Part shown: positions 50,419-62,617 of the stretch, piece after piece
Numbering within the stretch: position 1 is the first letter of the stretch
Layout: each line of letters opens with the position of its first letter
Assembly: GCA_014529385.2 (NCBI GenBank)
Contig: CM043954.1
Coordinates: 95,497,247 to 95,561,246 of the forward strand
DNA from: Adiantum capillus-veneris
Taxonomy: Eukaryota; Streptophyta; Polypodiopsida; Polypodiales; Pteridaceae
Reading direction: 5' to 3'
Length of the DNA: 64,000 nt
Made by a program: the position numbers and the translations under genes
Notes under the pieces: generated by a model
What the model was told of the DNA's origin: nothing
What the model saw: only the letters and a program-made list of their open reading frames with translations
Databases searched by the model: none

Positions 50419-51300
50419 GGATGATGGAGCGAAAGATGCTGTGCGCACACTCACACACCTAGACAACTCAACACCACACAAGGAGTTTACTAAACTTCCA
50501 ACCACACACACCACCACTCAAGATATCAATAAAAATACTACCCACAAGCTCAATTCAAACTCCAAACACCTCTACCTACAAGCCCTTGCTTTCCCACGGA
50601 CACTACAAGGCGAGTCAAGTTGATCAACACTTGAAATCACAGTTGATGGTGACCAAAATATACAAGAAAAACCATCACAAAATCCAAAAATATAACCACA
50701 AAAGGCCTCTCTCAAACCATTGCGAAGCCTTCACCTAACTCCACTTTGTTGGACTCTTTGGAGTAGCGCCAACCATAATGGCACCGACGACAGGGTCACA
50801 TAGTCTTGTAGAAAGCCGCACCATCTTCCCTCAATTCCTCGCACACACACATCCATGGAAACCTTATGAGTTCCATAGACTCTCCCAAGTGAAAAATTGA
50901 AGAGAGAAAGCTATCATTCACTCCTCACACACTCGAAAACAAGACGCAAACGCGAGGGGACTATACTAGACCACATGTAGAAACCCTGCTTTCTCCCACA
51001 CACAGAGAGGTGAAAGTGCTGAGTATTGACTTCAGAAGTCTTTCTTCAGCTTGAAAAATCATGCCACCATGACTGATGTGGAAATTTGAGGCCTTTTCAC
51101 ACCGTTAATGACCCAAGCTTTGGCCAATACCCCCGGCGGGCATTTTTCGTGGGAAAATCCCTAAATGAACTCCAAAATCACCAAATTTTGTACTCTTGAT
51201 CCTTCATACATAAAGAACTTTTCCACATCTCCAAATTCCATTTTTGACCACTTCTAGGGCGGTGCACGCATCACCGCACATCACGCAGCATAAATAGATA

Positions 51301-51959
51301 GTTATCTCATGTGCCAAACTTCTCGGGCGGATCAAGGGTGTCCACACCTCCCACTTGTATTATTCACATGCTAGAAATCTCAGAGATATTCCCTAGAACC
51401 AAAATAAGCCACTTTGAACCATATCTAAGGTGTCGATCCCCTGTCCATGCATGTATGTGTGTCTTACTGTCGGCACGCAAGCATAACTATTTACAATTTG
51501 TTTACGTCGCATATTTTTTAAAACTTGGAACCACTTTGCAAATATACCAAATGCATGTATTTACATCCATTTATACATATGCCCATGCATATACACACTA
51601 CTTTGTACACGCCAAAAACAGTCTATCAACGATAAGTTAGAGAAACGACTAAATTTTCCCCAGATTCCTTCCACTGCTATAAGATAGTTATGATTAATGG
51701 CCATGATGCCGAGGTGTGGGATACACAACCGCTAGAGATTCAAGAGCATCATACTTGTATTATACATACCTGAATTTCCAAGTCATGAATATGGATCAGG
51801 TAAATGTGGTACTTACTGAAGAAGATGGGTTAGGGTCATCATTAAAGCGTAGCTATGAGCATAATAGTTTGATGTTTGAATCCAATGGCATATCATGCAT
51901 GTAACTGCTATTGGGGGAGAACAATGTTTCTTCCTTGCCACTTACTTTTACAGTCGACA
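51301..51959. other. Junction between two opposed LTR elements
   Basis: Unassigned. It may contain the outer edge of the gypsy LTR and 5' remains of the chromovirus. A 62-codon plus-strand frame (51716-51904) has no motif I recognise. Confidence 0.35.
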
Positions 51960-54900
51960 TTATGAAGCTGTTTTATCAAGATGAAAATAAGAGCTTGTTT
52001 GTGTTACTTAGTGTGTCATTTTTTATTAAATTTTACAAAATGTTTTAACAAATGACCATTCCTTAATGCCACATTCTTCTCTCTCTTCTCTTCCATCTAT
52101 AGCTACTTCTCTCTCCCCTGGACTAGCAAATGTTATTAGGAAATTAAAAGAGTTATTAATGGATTATGGGGATGTGTTTTCTGACGATTTTCCACCACGG
52201 TCACCAAAGACATATGCTACACAACACGGCATAGAAGTGGTTGCAAGTAGTAAGCTTATTAGTAAACCACCTTACAGAATGAGTCATTCTAAGGCTATTG
52301 AGGTGGAACGTTAGCTTGCTGACTATCTCAATAGATGTTCTATATAACCTATTTCTTCACCATGGGCTCTCCCATTTTGTTGGTGAAGAAAAAGAAAGGC
52401 AGTATGCACATGTGCATAGATTACCGTGGGGCTTGAATGTGGTTACTGTTAAGAACAAGTATCTGTTTCCTAGAGTGGATAAGTTATTTGATAGACTCAC
52501 CTATGCTTGTATCTTTACAAAGATGGGTTTGCGGTCAGGGTATCATCAAGTACGCATTAGGCTTGCTGGTATACCCAAAAGGGTTTTTCAAACAAGGTTT
52601 GGATACTATGAGCTTCTAGTTATTTTCTTTGATTTGGTCAATGTGGGAGCTACTTTCATGACTCTTATGGACACTATCTTGAAACCATATTCGAGAAAGT
52701 TTGTTATTGCTTTCTTTAGTGAAATTCTAGTGTATGGTGCCTTTTGAGGAAGAGCACTTACAACATCTGAGAAAGTTTGTTGTTGCTTTCTTCAGCAAAA
52801 TTCCAGTGTATAGTACCTGTGAGGAAGAGAACTTACAACATCTGAAGCAGGTGTTTGAGTTGCTATGCCAAAACAAGCTATATGTCAAGGAATCTAAAGG
52901 TGTGATTTTCTCAAGGAGGAAATTTACTTTTTGGGGCATGTAATTTTGAGCCACTAGACTCCATATGGATAAATCCAAAGTGGATGCCATTAAGAAATGG
53001 CCTTTTCCCAAAAATCTAAATGAGCTTTAGATTATAGTAGGATTTGCATGTTTTTATCGCCGATTCATGATTTTTTTTTTCTTGTATTATTGTTCCTATG
53101 TTAGACCAAGTGAAAGCAAAGGGAAAATCTTTCATTGGGGAGAAGCTCAATGGCAATGTTTTGATGCTCTCAAGGTCGCATTAGCTTCAACTCTTATTTT
53201 AGCTATTGTGGACCCTATAAAATTGTTTGTCATAGAAACTAATGTTATTAATCGTGTTATTGGAGTAGTCCTTCTACAGGAGGGAAGGCCAATTGCATTT
53301 GAAATCAAGAAACCTAATTTTGCACACTAGATTTATTATGCTTTACGAAAGTGAAATCTGTGTACAATGATGGCTGCTTTAAAAAGCTCACGATATTATT
53401 TATATGGGGCTCAATTTCAGATTGTGTTTGACCATGAAAGTTTAAAATGATTTTCACATCAAAATGATTTGAAGGGTCGAAAAGCTATGTGGCCTGAGAT
53501 TCTTTAGGAGTATGATGTTAAGCTCCGGTATCGTAAAGGACAATACAATGTGGTCGTTGATGCTCTTAGCCATATGCTTAAGATCAACTCTCTTCTCTTT
53601 ACAAAGCTTCAAAGTGAGTTTTGGAATCATTAAAGGGAACATATGAGCATGATGAAACATACTAGAAAGTGTGGAGCCATGTGAAAATGAGGCATCCTTC
53701 TCACTCCAATGTTGCTAGTGTTTTTTTTTCTCCACACCCAGTCCTCCTATTTCAAGTGATGAGCTGTAGAGATGGAAGAAATTTTCCATAGATGATGGGT
53801 ACCTACTCCACTAGGGGAGAGTTTGTGTATCGAGTGATGCACACATTTGGTGCCAAAGTATTTATGAATTTTATGACAATCCAATTGCAAGGCATCTATG
53901 GATAAAGTAAAATTATGCGCTCATACAACGATAATTTAATTGGCAAGGTTTATACGGGTATGTTCAACACTATGTCTTGCATTGCCAAAAATATCAATGA
54001 AGGGCCTTATAGCAGGAGGTCTCTTGCATCTATTGGAGATTTCCAATGGTAAATGGGAAATTATCTCTCGTATGGGTTTTATTGTGGGTTTACCAAACAC
54101 TATATGAGGTTATGACTCGCTATGGGTGATGGTAGATCAGTTGAGTAAACTTTGAAAATTTATGCCAACCAAATCCACAATTAAAAATCCAGATTTAGCT
54201 AGGTTGTTTATTGACAATCTGCATATAGACTCTACGGGCTGCCCAACACTATTGTAACTGATCATGATTCCAAGTTTAACAATCATTTCTAGAGAACTGT
54301 GTTTAAACAACTGGGTATACAACTAAACATCAATATTGCAAATCATCTAGAAATAGATGGTCAGAATCAACATATTAATTGAGTGCAAGAGGATATGCTA
54401 CAAGCATACGTTAGCAAAAAGCAATCTGATTGCAAAGATTATCTCCCCATTTAGCTTCCGATAGTGCAAATCATGTGACAGTTTTATTCCTTTCATGCTT
54501 ATGTGTGGTTTTCAACCAAGATCACCAATTCTTATGACCAACAAACTTCAGCAAATCAAGGATTTTCTCCAAGACCACATGGCTAAGTTGAACCAGCTTG
54601 CTCATCAAAATGTTCGACAAGCAGAGGATAGATCCAAAAGTTATACTAATGAGAATCATTGGCAAGGAACCTTCATAGAAGGGGAAGATGTACTTTTACG
54701 TGTGCCAAAACATTCATTGAAAGTCTGAAACATGGGCCAACATCTAAATATCTCCAAGAAATGTAGGCATTTTAAGATACTCAACCGAGTTCGAGATATG
54801 GCTTACAAAATCTTTTTACATGCACACTCTCATATTCATCCGGTTTTTCATGAAGTTCATCTACATAAACGCTTGCATTGGGATGAAATTATAATTGACC

Positions 54901-55390
54901 AATAGAATTTCGTTGATTTCATTGAACCTCCAACCGAGCCAAATGAACCTGAGTGCATTCTTGACTATCATGATTTATGTACACATCATCACATGCATCA
55001 TCAAGCATTAGTCAAGTGAAAAGACAAACCTAAGGAACATGCAACTTGGGAATTTGGTACTATTCTTGAATCCTAAGAAGAAATTTTCCACTGTTGTTTT
55101 CGAGGGCGAAAACACTTCTCCAAGGGGGAGTAATGTCAATCCAAGGGTGTAGAAGGTAGGGGCCAATCAGAACCGAGCTCGGGGTTATCAAAGGGCAAGA
55201 GACTGGGAGGAGAGACAGGTTTTAGACACCATGATACATAGCTGCTCTACCAATCATGAAAAAATGAAATCATGAGTATGGCCATCATTTACAAAAAAAT
55301 GTGATGTCTTCATCGTTAACCGTGTCCTTCAATTTAAGCAAGGTGTGCAAAAATATAGAAATACCTAAAGAAGGGTTGTCATTAGCATCA
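51960..55390 (+). mobile_element. Ty3/gypsy chromovirus remnant
   Basis: Fossil in the order reverse transcriptase (about 52100-52960, with DYGDVFSDDFPP at its start and FTKMGLRSGYHQVRI), RNase H (about 53090-53600), integrase (about 53800-54730) and a chromodomain-like C-terminus (about 54950-55060: ALVK.KDKPKEHATWE). A purine tract then precedes an LTR start at 55134 (TGTCAATCC). Gag is missing or not recognisable. It is broken at many points. The chromodomain places it in the chromovirus branch. Confidence 0.82.
55134..55390 (+). repeat. Partial 3' LTR of the chromovirus
   Basis: It starts TGTCAATCCAAGG after the tract CCAAGGGGGAG. It appears to stop before the 33-codon repeat block begins at about 55436. 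The right boundary is uncertain. Confidence 0.45.
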
Positions 55391-55435
55391 TATTCACGAT
55401 GATACTCTCATCATAATTGCCTTCAACTTCATTAT

Positions 55436-55640
55436 CATTAAAGAGAGCATCTTTGATGAGGTTAAATGTTGCACCATTTGGCTGGTTGTTGAAAAGTCTT
55501 TGGTTGGGGTTACATGTGACTCCATTGAGCTGGCCATTGAATGGCCATTATTCTTAACAATATTTTTTGCATAGTGAGTCATGACCAAACTGAAAACACT
55601 TAAAACTTCTCCAAGAGCTAATTTATCTATGCCACCGACG
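55436..55640. repeat. 33-codon (99-bp) repeat, left part
   Basis: One 99-bp unit and its 3' tail, homologous to 60757-60985. On the minus strand it reads MESHVTPTKDFSTTSQMVQ. It is separated from the right part by the copia insertion at 55641-60658. Confidence 0.75.
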
Positions 55641-55867
55641 TGTTGGAATTAGGGTTGCAGAGAAACGCATACAGCTTGGACAAGACGAAGGAAGCTCAAG
55701 GCACACATTAGAGAGTGTGTTACTTAGTGTGCAATGGAAAGATAGATAGCCCTAGAGTGATGGGCGTAAATACAATGCTCGGGGGAAAAAACCTCCTAAA
55801 GAGGGAAAAAATGCCCCGGCGGTCCTAGTGTGTTCACACACATCACTACCACATGTATATGGTGACA
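55641..55867 (-). repeat. 3' LTR of the copia element, 227 bp
   Basis: TGTTGGAATTAGGG...GTATATGGTGACA on the plus strand. About 10 differences from 60432-60658. Confidence 0.95.
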
Positions 55868-57762
55868 AATCCCCCCTGGAGTGATGCAGTGAACGAGAGC
55901 TCGCACATGAGTAAAGGGAAGTGCCATGCCCTGAGGACATAATTAGTCCACAAAGGGGAGTAAGCCCAAAGCTTTGAGGAAAGCTTCAAGCTTCTCATGA
56001 GACAATGCCTTTGTGAAAATATCTACAAGGTTGTCCTGTGTTGGCACATAAGTCAAGCTGATCTCTCCTACTGAGAGCCTCTCCCTGACATAGTGGTAAT
56101 TCACCTCAATGTGCTTTGTGCGAGCATGAAAAACTGGGTTCCTCGCAACTGCCAATGCGCTCTGACTGTCAGTGTAGATAGTGTTGGCAATGTCCTGTCC
56201 AACACCCAAATCATCCATAAGGCGTCTGAGCCATACACACTCAACCGTAGCTGTGAAGACTGCCCTGTACTCAGCCTCACAACTTGAAGTGGCCACAGTA
56301 GGTTGCTTCTTTCTCAACCATGATATACATGAACTGCCAAGCATGAAACAAAAACCACTTGTGGACACTCGCGTGTCAAAACAACTAGCCCAATCTGAGT
56401 CTGAAAAAGCATGTGAGTCTGGCGGCAATATCCCCCCTTGGGATAAAACAAGCCAAGATGTAAAGTGCCACTAATGTAACAGAAAATCCTCTTGATAGCC
56501 TGCCAATGCTTAGACCCTGGGCTATGCATAAATCTGTTGACTTGTGAGACTGCAAACTGAATATCTGGCCTCGTGTTGCATACATAATGAGGAAGCCAAC
56601 AACAGTTTGGTAAAGAGTGACATCAGCAGGATCGCCAGCATCATGTAGACTCAACTTCAAACTTGTTTCCATGGGAGTGGCAATAGGTTTGCAATCCCCA
56701 AGTCCAAACTTACATAACAATGTTTCTATGTAACTTTTCTAACATAAGGCAATACCACCATCACACTGCTTAAAGTGTATACCCAAGTAACGATGCAACA
56801 ACCCCAAATCTTTCATCTTGAAAGTAGCATTAAATCAGCCTTAAATTCAGCAATATGTCTCTCATTTGGTTCAGTGATCAGCAAATCATCAACATAAAGA
56901 ACCACAGTGAGAAGTACATCACCCTCACGCTTTACATACAATGTGCTTTCTGTTGGACTATTACGAAAGCCTCATTTCACCAAATGAGTGTCAGCTTTCT
57001 CATACCAAGCACGAGGAGATTGCTGCAACCCATACAAAGCCTTCTTGTCCTTTTATGACAAAACCACGAGGCTTCGTTACATAAATTTCCTCAAATATGT
57101 CACCATTCAAGAAAGCAGTAAAGAATGTCTGATTGATGTACATCCCAACCAAAATGAGCTGCCAAGGCACATAGAAAACGCACAGTAGTCATACGACAAG
57201 TGGGAGCAAAAGTCTCTTCATAATCTATGCCTTTTTGTTGTGCATAACCCTTTGCAACAAGTCGAGCCTTATGGCGGTCGATCTCACCATCCGGCTTGCG
57301 TTTCAACTTGTAAACCCACTTCGTACCAATGGCCTTTTTGCCAGGAGGCAAATCACATAAAGTCCATGTGTCATTTTCTATAAGTGCATCATATTCTGAT
57401 TGCATGGCAGCCATCCAATTTTCTAAATTCTATGCTTCATCAAAAGACAGAGGCTCCTCAACATCATGTAAGCTAGACACAGCCAAAGCATAACAATCTG
57501 ATGCATAAGATGCATGGCAAGAGCCTGAACGAGTACGACTAGACAAAGGTGCATCCAATTTACTGTCACACAAAGTGTGAGCCGCCATTTTGGCATACCT
57601 CTAGCCTGCTCATTTTCAGCCCTTTCCTCATCAAGTACATCATGTACATCTGCATCAGTAATAGGTTGATCTATAACATTTTCAAAATCCCCCATAGGCT
57701 GTACATTTGCCTCATTGAAACTTACATTTGTATTTCCACCACTGAAAAGAAGCAACAAAGTG

Positions 57763-58848
57763 TCATAAAATGTCCTGTGAGCTTACATTACTGTCTCTAG
57801 TACATGACAACAAGGGCTGAACAAAATCTTCCACAAACACTACATCTTGTGAAACCAGAATACGTTTTGTTTGCGGATGATGCAACTTGTAACCTTTGCT
57901 TTCAGCACTATAACCAACAAAAATACATTTGACAGCCTTATCATCCAATTTTCTGCGCTGTGTTTGTGGCACCAAAGCATATGCCAAAAAACCAAAAACA
58001 CGCATGTGCTCAATAGAAGGCTTTCTATCATGCCATGCTTCATATGGAGTAATAGACTGCAAAAATTTCATAGGACACCTGTTAAGTACATAAGTGGCAC
58101 ACATGATGGTCTCAATCCAAAAAGAATGCGGCAAAGCTTGACTTTTGACCATACATCGTGCCATTTCCGTCAGTGACCTATTTTTTCTCTCAGCAACACC
58201 ATATTGTTGAGGTGTATAAGGAACTGTACAATGGTGTTTTATCCCACGACTAGCCAGAAATTCATTAAATTCATGAGACATATACTCCCCCCCTCGATCG
58301 GAACGGAGGGTGCCCATAGTACATTTCGAGACATTTTCAGCCATAGCTAAAAATTGTTTGAAGCACATAAAAACTTCGGACTTCGCTTTAAGAGGAAATA
58401 CCCATGCATGCCTAGAGTAATCATCAATGGAAGTCACGAAGTACAGGTAATTGCCCAAGGACAGAGTTTGCATGGGCCCACAAACATCACTATGCACAAG
58501 CTGCAACCTGCATGTGGCCCTGGGACCATCCTTTGGAAATTTAGAACGCTGCATCTTACCCAAAATATAGCCTTCACAAACATGTTTGACAGGTGCTTCA
58601 AGAGGCGGCAAAGAAGCAACGATATCAGATTTCTGCAAATGCAACAAACTGACAAAATTCAGATGACCAAAACGTGCATGCCAAAGTTTTGCATCTGAAA
58701 TAGCCCTTGAATCTGCAAACAACATTTGCAAAATTTTGTCCACACTTGTCATACAAAGTGAGCTTATACAGCCCACGACACAAAAGCCCAGATGCAACAA
58801 TTTCATCACCAAAACTGAGATCATGAACTGTACATCTGTCATCCACAA
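57763..58848 (-). mobile_element. Copia integrase part
   Basis: Longest open stretch of the copia element (361 codons). It shows the pre-integrase HARFGHLNF, GKMQRSKFP, HSDVCGPMQT, FVTSIDDYSRHAWVFP, LRSDRGGEYMS and YTPQQYGVAERKNRSL. These are the DDE integrase core blocks of Ty1/copia. Fossil part of 55641-60658. Confidence 0.93.
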
Positions 58849-59279
58849 ATTTGACTACAAGTCCAAGTCTAGCAAGTGCGGATACCGACAAGAGATTCTT
58901 CTTGATCCTAGGTACATAAAGTGCATCAACAAGTGTGAAGGAGCTGCCATTAGCAGCAGTGAGCACAATCTTTCCAACTCCCTGAAGTGGATAAGATCCA
59001 TTGTTGGCACAAGTGACCGAATTCCCATGAGAGACAAAATCGAGAGAGGTAAACAATTCACGATTGAGATAATGTGTTTTGTAGCACCACTGTCGAAATA
59101 CCACACATGTGAATCTGCAGCAACTGACAAGCATGCATCATGGACAACAGGATTGTAAGTGCACTCTGCGCTAAAAGCCCATTTTGCATCAACATCAGCA
59201 ACACACTCTCCTTTAACAGAAGACTCAACAATGGCTGCATTTGTAGTGGAACCAGCATTTGCAATGGAACCACCCTCTT

Positions 59280-60158
59280 TCTTCTTAGCCTCTTTGGCCT
59301 TCAACTTAGGACACGACTTGATCAAGTGATCATTGGATTTACAATAATGGCAACGCATCTTCTTTTTGCCCTTATCACCATAATTTCCACACGAATTGCT
59401 GCCAGCATAAGCATTAGGAACATAATTTTTGCCACTCGCAGCAGAACCTTAAGAAGTGGATGCATTACTGGTACCACCCTTTCTTTGAGAAGCAATAAAA
59501 GCCTGTTCAACTGCACGCTGCCTAGTCCCGTTTTTTCTAGAAAGTGACTCTTGCAATAGCAATGTGTATAATGCATCAAACTTGACAACTTCAGGATCTC
59601 CTTGGGTCATCAGTCTCCAAGTACTAGCAAAAGTCTGATAGGAATCTGGTAAGGCATCAAGAACAGCCTGCACAAGGGAACTGTCTGAAATGACTTCACC
59701 TGCAGAAATAAGTTGCTCATTGATATCCTTAACACTAGCAAGGAAAGTGTCCATATCATCTTTCTCATGCATAATCTTCGACTCCAACTCTTTACGCAGC
59801 AAAGCAATTTTAGCCTCATTGCGGCTTGCATAAAGACCTGCTAGAATATCCCAAGCCTGTTTTGCAGATTTTGGTGAACGGATGTGAGGAACAATGGTGC
59901 GCTTCATAGACAACGCAATCAATGCATAAGCATGTGCATCCTTAACATCCCAACGAGCTTGTTCTCTCGTAGGCAAAACAACTCTAATAGCTGCAATCCT
60001 TGCAGCAAGACATGCAACATCCTCAACATCGCCTACGTCCTCAGAACCAGGACGTACATCAATGCCCTGCGCAATGTTCCAGACGCCTTTTCACACAAGA
60101 ACATGTTGCATCATATAAGCCCACATAGGGTAGTTGTCTCGTTGTTGTTGTCAGCCAT
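59280..60158 (-). mobile_element. Copia Gag part
   Basis: Retrotransposon Gag of the UBN2 type (KSAKQAWDILAGLYASRNEAKIALLRKEL, MHEKDDMDTFLASVKDINEQLISAGE, DALPDSYQTFASTW), then a CCHC knuckle (CHYCKSNDHLIKSCPKL). Fossil part of 55641-60658. Confidence 0.88.
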
Positions 60159-60431
60159 GGTAAATGCTGCACCTGATGTGAAAATGCCCGAAAATAGGAG
60201 AAACGAAGCGCGAACAACACGTGCTATATAGCACAAATCGTAGAAGACCATAAGGCACCTGTTATGCATACTGCCTGTAGTGGAAACGGAGGCCGAAATG
60301 AGCCCGAATCGAATTATTTGTCGACCTACGAATGCGCGCCAAAGCTCACTGAAATCGGAGAAAGTGAGCAGGCGTGTACTGGAGCAGCTGGCGACTAAGC
60401 CCGAGAGGACGCAACCTGCTCTGATACCAAT

Positions 60432-60658
60432 TGTTGGAATTAGGGTTGCAAAGAAATGCACACAGCGTGGAGAAGACGAAGGAAGCTCAAGGCACACAGT
60501 AGAGAGTGTGTTACTTAGTGTGCAATGGAAAGATAGATAGCCCTAGAGTGATGGGTGTATATACATTGCTCGGGGGAAAAAACCTCCTAAAGAGGGAAAA
60601 AATGCCCCGGCGGTCCTAGTGTGTTCACACACATCACTACCACATGTATATGGTAACA
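60432..60658 (-). repeat. 5' LTR of the copia element, 227 bp
   Basis: It ends in ..CCAACA (minus) next to the tRNA-Met-type primer site. Pair of 55641-55867. Confidence 0.95.
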
Positions 60659-60985
60659 CGACGTAGCTCTTCATGAGGTTAACTGTTGCACCATTTGGCC
60701 GGTTGTTGAAGAGTCTTTGGTTGGGGTTACATGTGACTCCATTGGGTTGGCCATCGAGGAGAGCATCTTTGATGAGGTTAACTGTTGCACCATTTGGCCG
60801 GTTGTTGAAAAGTCTTTGGTTGGGGTTACATGTGACTCCATTGGGCTGGCCATTGAATGGCCATTATTCTTAGCAATATTGTTTGGGCATTTATCTACAT
60901 AGTGAGTGGTGACCAAAATAAAAGCACTTAAAACTTCTCCATGAGATCATTTATCCATGCCACCAACGTAGCTCTTGAGCCTAAG
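60659..60985. repeat. 33-codon (99-bp) repeat, right part, two units
   Basis: The units start at about 60674 and 60773 (period 99, few differences), followed by a tail homologous to 55540-55640. On the minus strand 60671-60916 is open (81 codons), reading MESHVTPTKD.STTGQMVQQ twice. The period keeps the frame, so it may be or have been coding. I recognise no family. Confidence 0.75.
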
Positions 60986-61490
60986 AGGCTCGAGACTCTT
61001 GTGAAGAAGACTTTGAAAAGTCTTGAAATTGGGTATGAGCTTGTCGAGTAAGATTAGGCTAGAAAAGCTTCAAACTCCTTCAAGTAATCTAAAATTTTGC
61101 CTTCAAAATCAGGGTTGGGGAGGGGGGGGGTGGAGCACCCCCAAGTGAAACTTAACCAGTCACTCCGCTTTGCATGGTAAAGGGCACCTTGCAGGTGCTA
61201 GAGCCTAGAATGGTACGGGGTGCTTCCGAGATCATTTGAGGGCCCTCCCAAGCCACCTTTAGAGGGCCTATGGGGTAGCCCTCTTAGTGTCATGGCTTTT
61301 AAGTCCTGCTGCTCATAAGAATATGTACATGGGATGATCATCGACCACTTTTGACTTTGCAGCAGGTGCCACGTGGATGGCCCACAGGTCACGAGTCTCC
61401 TTCTCCAAAGTTCTCTCAAGACCGCCCAGATGAGGTCTGTGGATACGATCAGAGCGTGCAGTGGAAGGCAAGCCAAAATGTTCTGTTGCC
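60986..61490. other. No gene recognised; upstream of His-rich ORF
   Basis: GC content rises from about 61190. It may contain the promoter of the gene starting near 61525. A short G-run (61128-61140) is present. Confidence 0.4.
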
Positions 61491-61497
61491 TATAAAA
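61491..61497 (+). promoter_or_regulatory. TATA box of the His-rich ORF
   Basis: TATAAAA in a GC-richer setting, 81 bases before the proposed ATG (61578). It would place transcription start near 61525. Confidence 0.45.
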
Positions 61498-61577
61498 TCC
61501 TCGCTGGGTTAGTTCCATCATCATCAAACCAAGAGCAGGCCGACAGAGCAGACAGGCGCAGCACCTCACGTCCATCC

Positions 61578-62072
61578 ATGGAAACTTCCAGAAGGCAGCA
61601 CTGCGTGGGCCACCGCCATTTCCGCCATATCCACGGCGCCCATCTTCCTGCACACCATCACCGTCCCCACATGAATATGGGCTACGAGTCTAGTGGCCCC
61701 TTCGGCGCTCCTGCCCCGCCCAATATTGAACCAGCTGCATCAGGCATGATGAAGCCTCACCATTTGGATGCCCACATAAGCCCCTTCTCCGCTCCCTCCC
61801 ATATGGCACCTCCACCAGCTCATGTTCCTCATCATGGCTTGGCTCCCATCAATCCTGATCATCACGCCCCTGCTTTCCATGTTCGCCCTCATGCATTACA
61901 CCTCAACCGTGCCCGTCATTTCCATCCTCCTCCGCCTGCAGCAGCACCTCTTGCGCCTGGGCACCACGCCAAACACCTTCATCGCCATCGCCACCACCCT
62001 CCTCAGCCTCTTCGGGGCCACCCTTTCCACACACCTCAGGCGCCATATCCAGGAGCTGCAGCTCCTGCGTGA
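61578..62072 (+). CDS. Putative His/Pro/Ala-rich small protein
   Basis: 164 residues from the first ATG after the TATA box (METSRRQHCVGHRHFRHIHG). About one residue in five is His, with many Pro and Ala (AKHLHRHRHHPPQPLRGHPF near the end), so it should be disordered and could bind metal ions. The frame can be extended to an ATG at 61461, but that lies upstream of the TATA box. GC is higher than around it and synonymous His, Pro and Ala codons are mixed, as in real coding. The +1 frame reads instead as hydrophobic helices (FIAIATTLLSLFGATLS) but is not open throughout, so a decayed membrane-protein gene is an alternative. I know no matching family. Confidence 0.35.
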   Translation: METSRRQHCVGHRHFRHIHGAHLPAHHHRPHMNMGYESSGPFGAPAPPNIEPAASGMMKPHHLDAHISPFSAPSHMAPPPAHVPHHGLAPINPDHHAPAFHVRPHALHLNRARHFHPPPPAAAPLAPGHHAKHLHRHRHHPPQPLRGHPFHTPQAPYPGAAAPA

Positions 62073-62617
62073 TCAGCTGGTAGCGCTTCCATGCTCCTCA
62101 TATTCAGCCATCGCTACCATCAATATAGCCATCGCCATCGCCACTTGCCACCTTCCTCGGATCCTCCGCCTCTTATGAACACCCTATTCTTTACTCAGCT
62201 GTTGCAGCTCATGTGGCAGCTGTGATATAATAATATACAACTTTTAAGTTTTCAAGATCTGTCTACACGTTAATTTTCAGGCACTAGGCTGTATAATATT
62301 GTTTGATGCATATGAGTGAGAGAGAGAGAGAGATATGCATATTGTTTTCAAGATCTGTCTACACGTTAATTTTCATTTGAGCCAACTGGTAAGTTGCAAT
62401 TTACATATTCTCGATCTGAAGTGCCTCAGCACTGTTTGACATGGACTATTAGATGAAGTACTAGCAATGGAATTGACGTTGCTAAAGTGAAGATGTTTTT
62501 CACGAAGCTCGGACGTCGTCTAATTTGTTCAAGTTTACTTTTTTTGTACGTGTTTACTTTCCCCTTGGTTGACTTCACTTCATGAAGAAGTGGAATGACT
62601 TTGGTGACAAGAAACCC
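62073..62617. other. 3' flank of the His-rich ORF with a 32-bp direct repeat
   Basis: A 32-bp repeat (GTTTTCAAGATCTGTCTACA...) occurs at 62248-62279 and 62344-62375, 96 bases apart. A short GA run lies between. AATAA-like signals near 62228. No other gene. Confidence 0.6.

Larger units (their letters stand above)
44548..51300 (-). mobile_element. Ty3/gypsy remnant, interrupted and rearranged
   Basis: Fossil read right to left: probable 5' LTR (about 50421-51300), primer-binding site (50398-50418), Gag (about 49470-50340: LRGLQQDVHA, FKEFLQHFKGLWVQLEA), then about 3.2 kb of unrelated tandem arrays (46260-49465), then zinc knuckle (near 45930: CYNCDEEGHYAPDC), retropepsin (45109-45342: YVDGGAQVCVMT) and a little beyond. 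RT, RNase H and integrase are absent. Gag-proximal segments are repeated on both sides of the interruption (about 46100-46250 matches 49680-49828). It is related to the element at 1-7308 and broken in many places. Confidence 0.75.
55641..60658 (-). mobile_element. Structurally complete Ty1/copia retrotransposon
   Basis: 5018 bp with 227-bp LTRs at both ends, 5-bp target duplication CGACG (55636-55640 and 60659-60663), primer site TGGTATCAGAGC (60418-60429, minus) and polypurine tract (55868-55877, minus). Parts, right to left: Gag from 60158 (MADNNNETTTLCG) to about 59450, zinc knuckle near 59350 (CHYCKSNDHLIKSC), protease near 59110 (WYFDSGATKHI), integrase about 57760-58700 (LWHARFGHLNF, HSDVCGPM), reverse transcriptase about 56400-57414, RNase H 55943-56428 (CEAEYRAVFTATVECVW, DIFTKAL). 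The LTRs differ at about 10 positions by eye, so it is moderately young. It looks structurally whole, with a handful of coding interruptions. Confidence 0.95.

Noticed and set aside
61461-61577. Upstream start extending the His-rich ORF to 203 codons
   Set aside because: The TATA box at 61491 lies inside this extension, so translation from 61461 is unlikely.
61198-61653. 151-codon minus-strand open frame
   Set aside because: No known motif, and it overlaps the proposed promoter and start of the plus-strand ORF; likely a shadow frame in GC-rich sequence.
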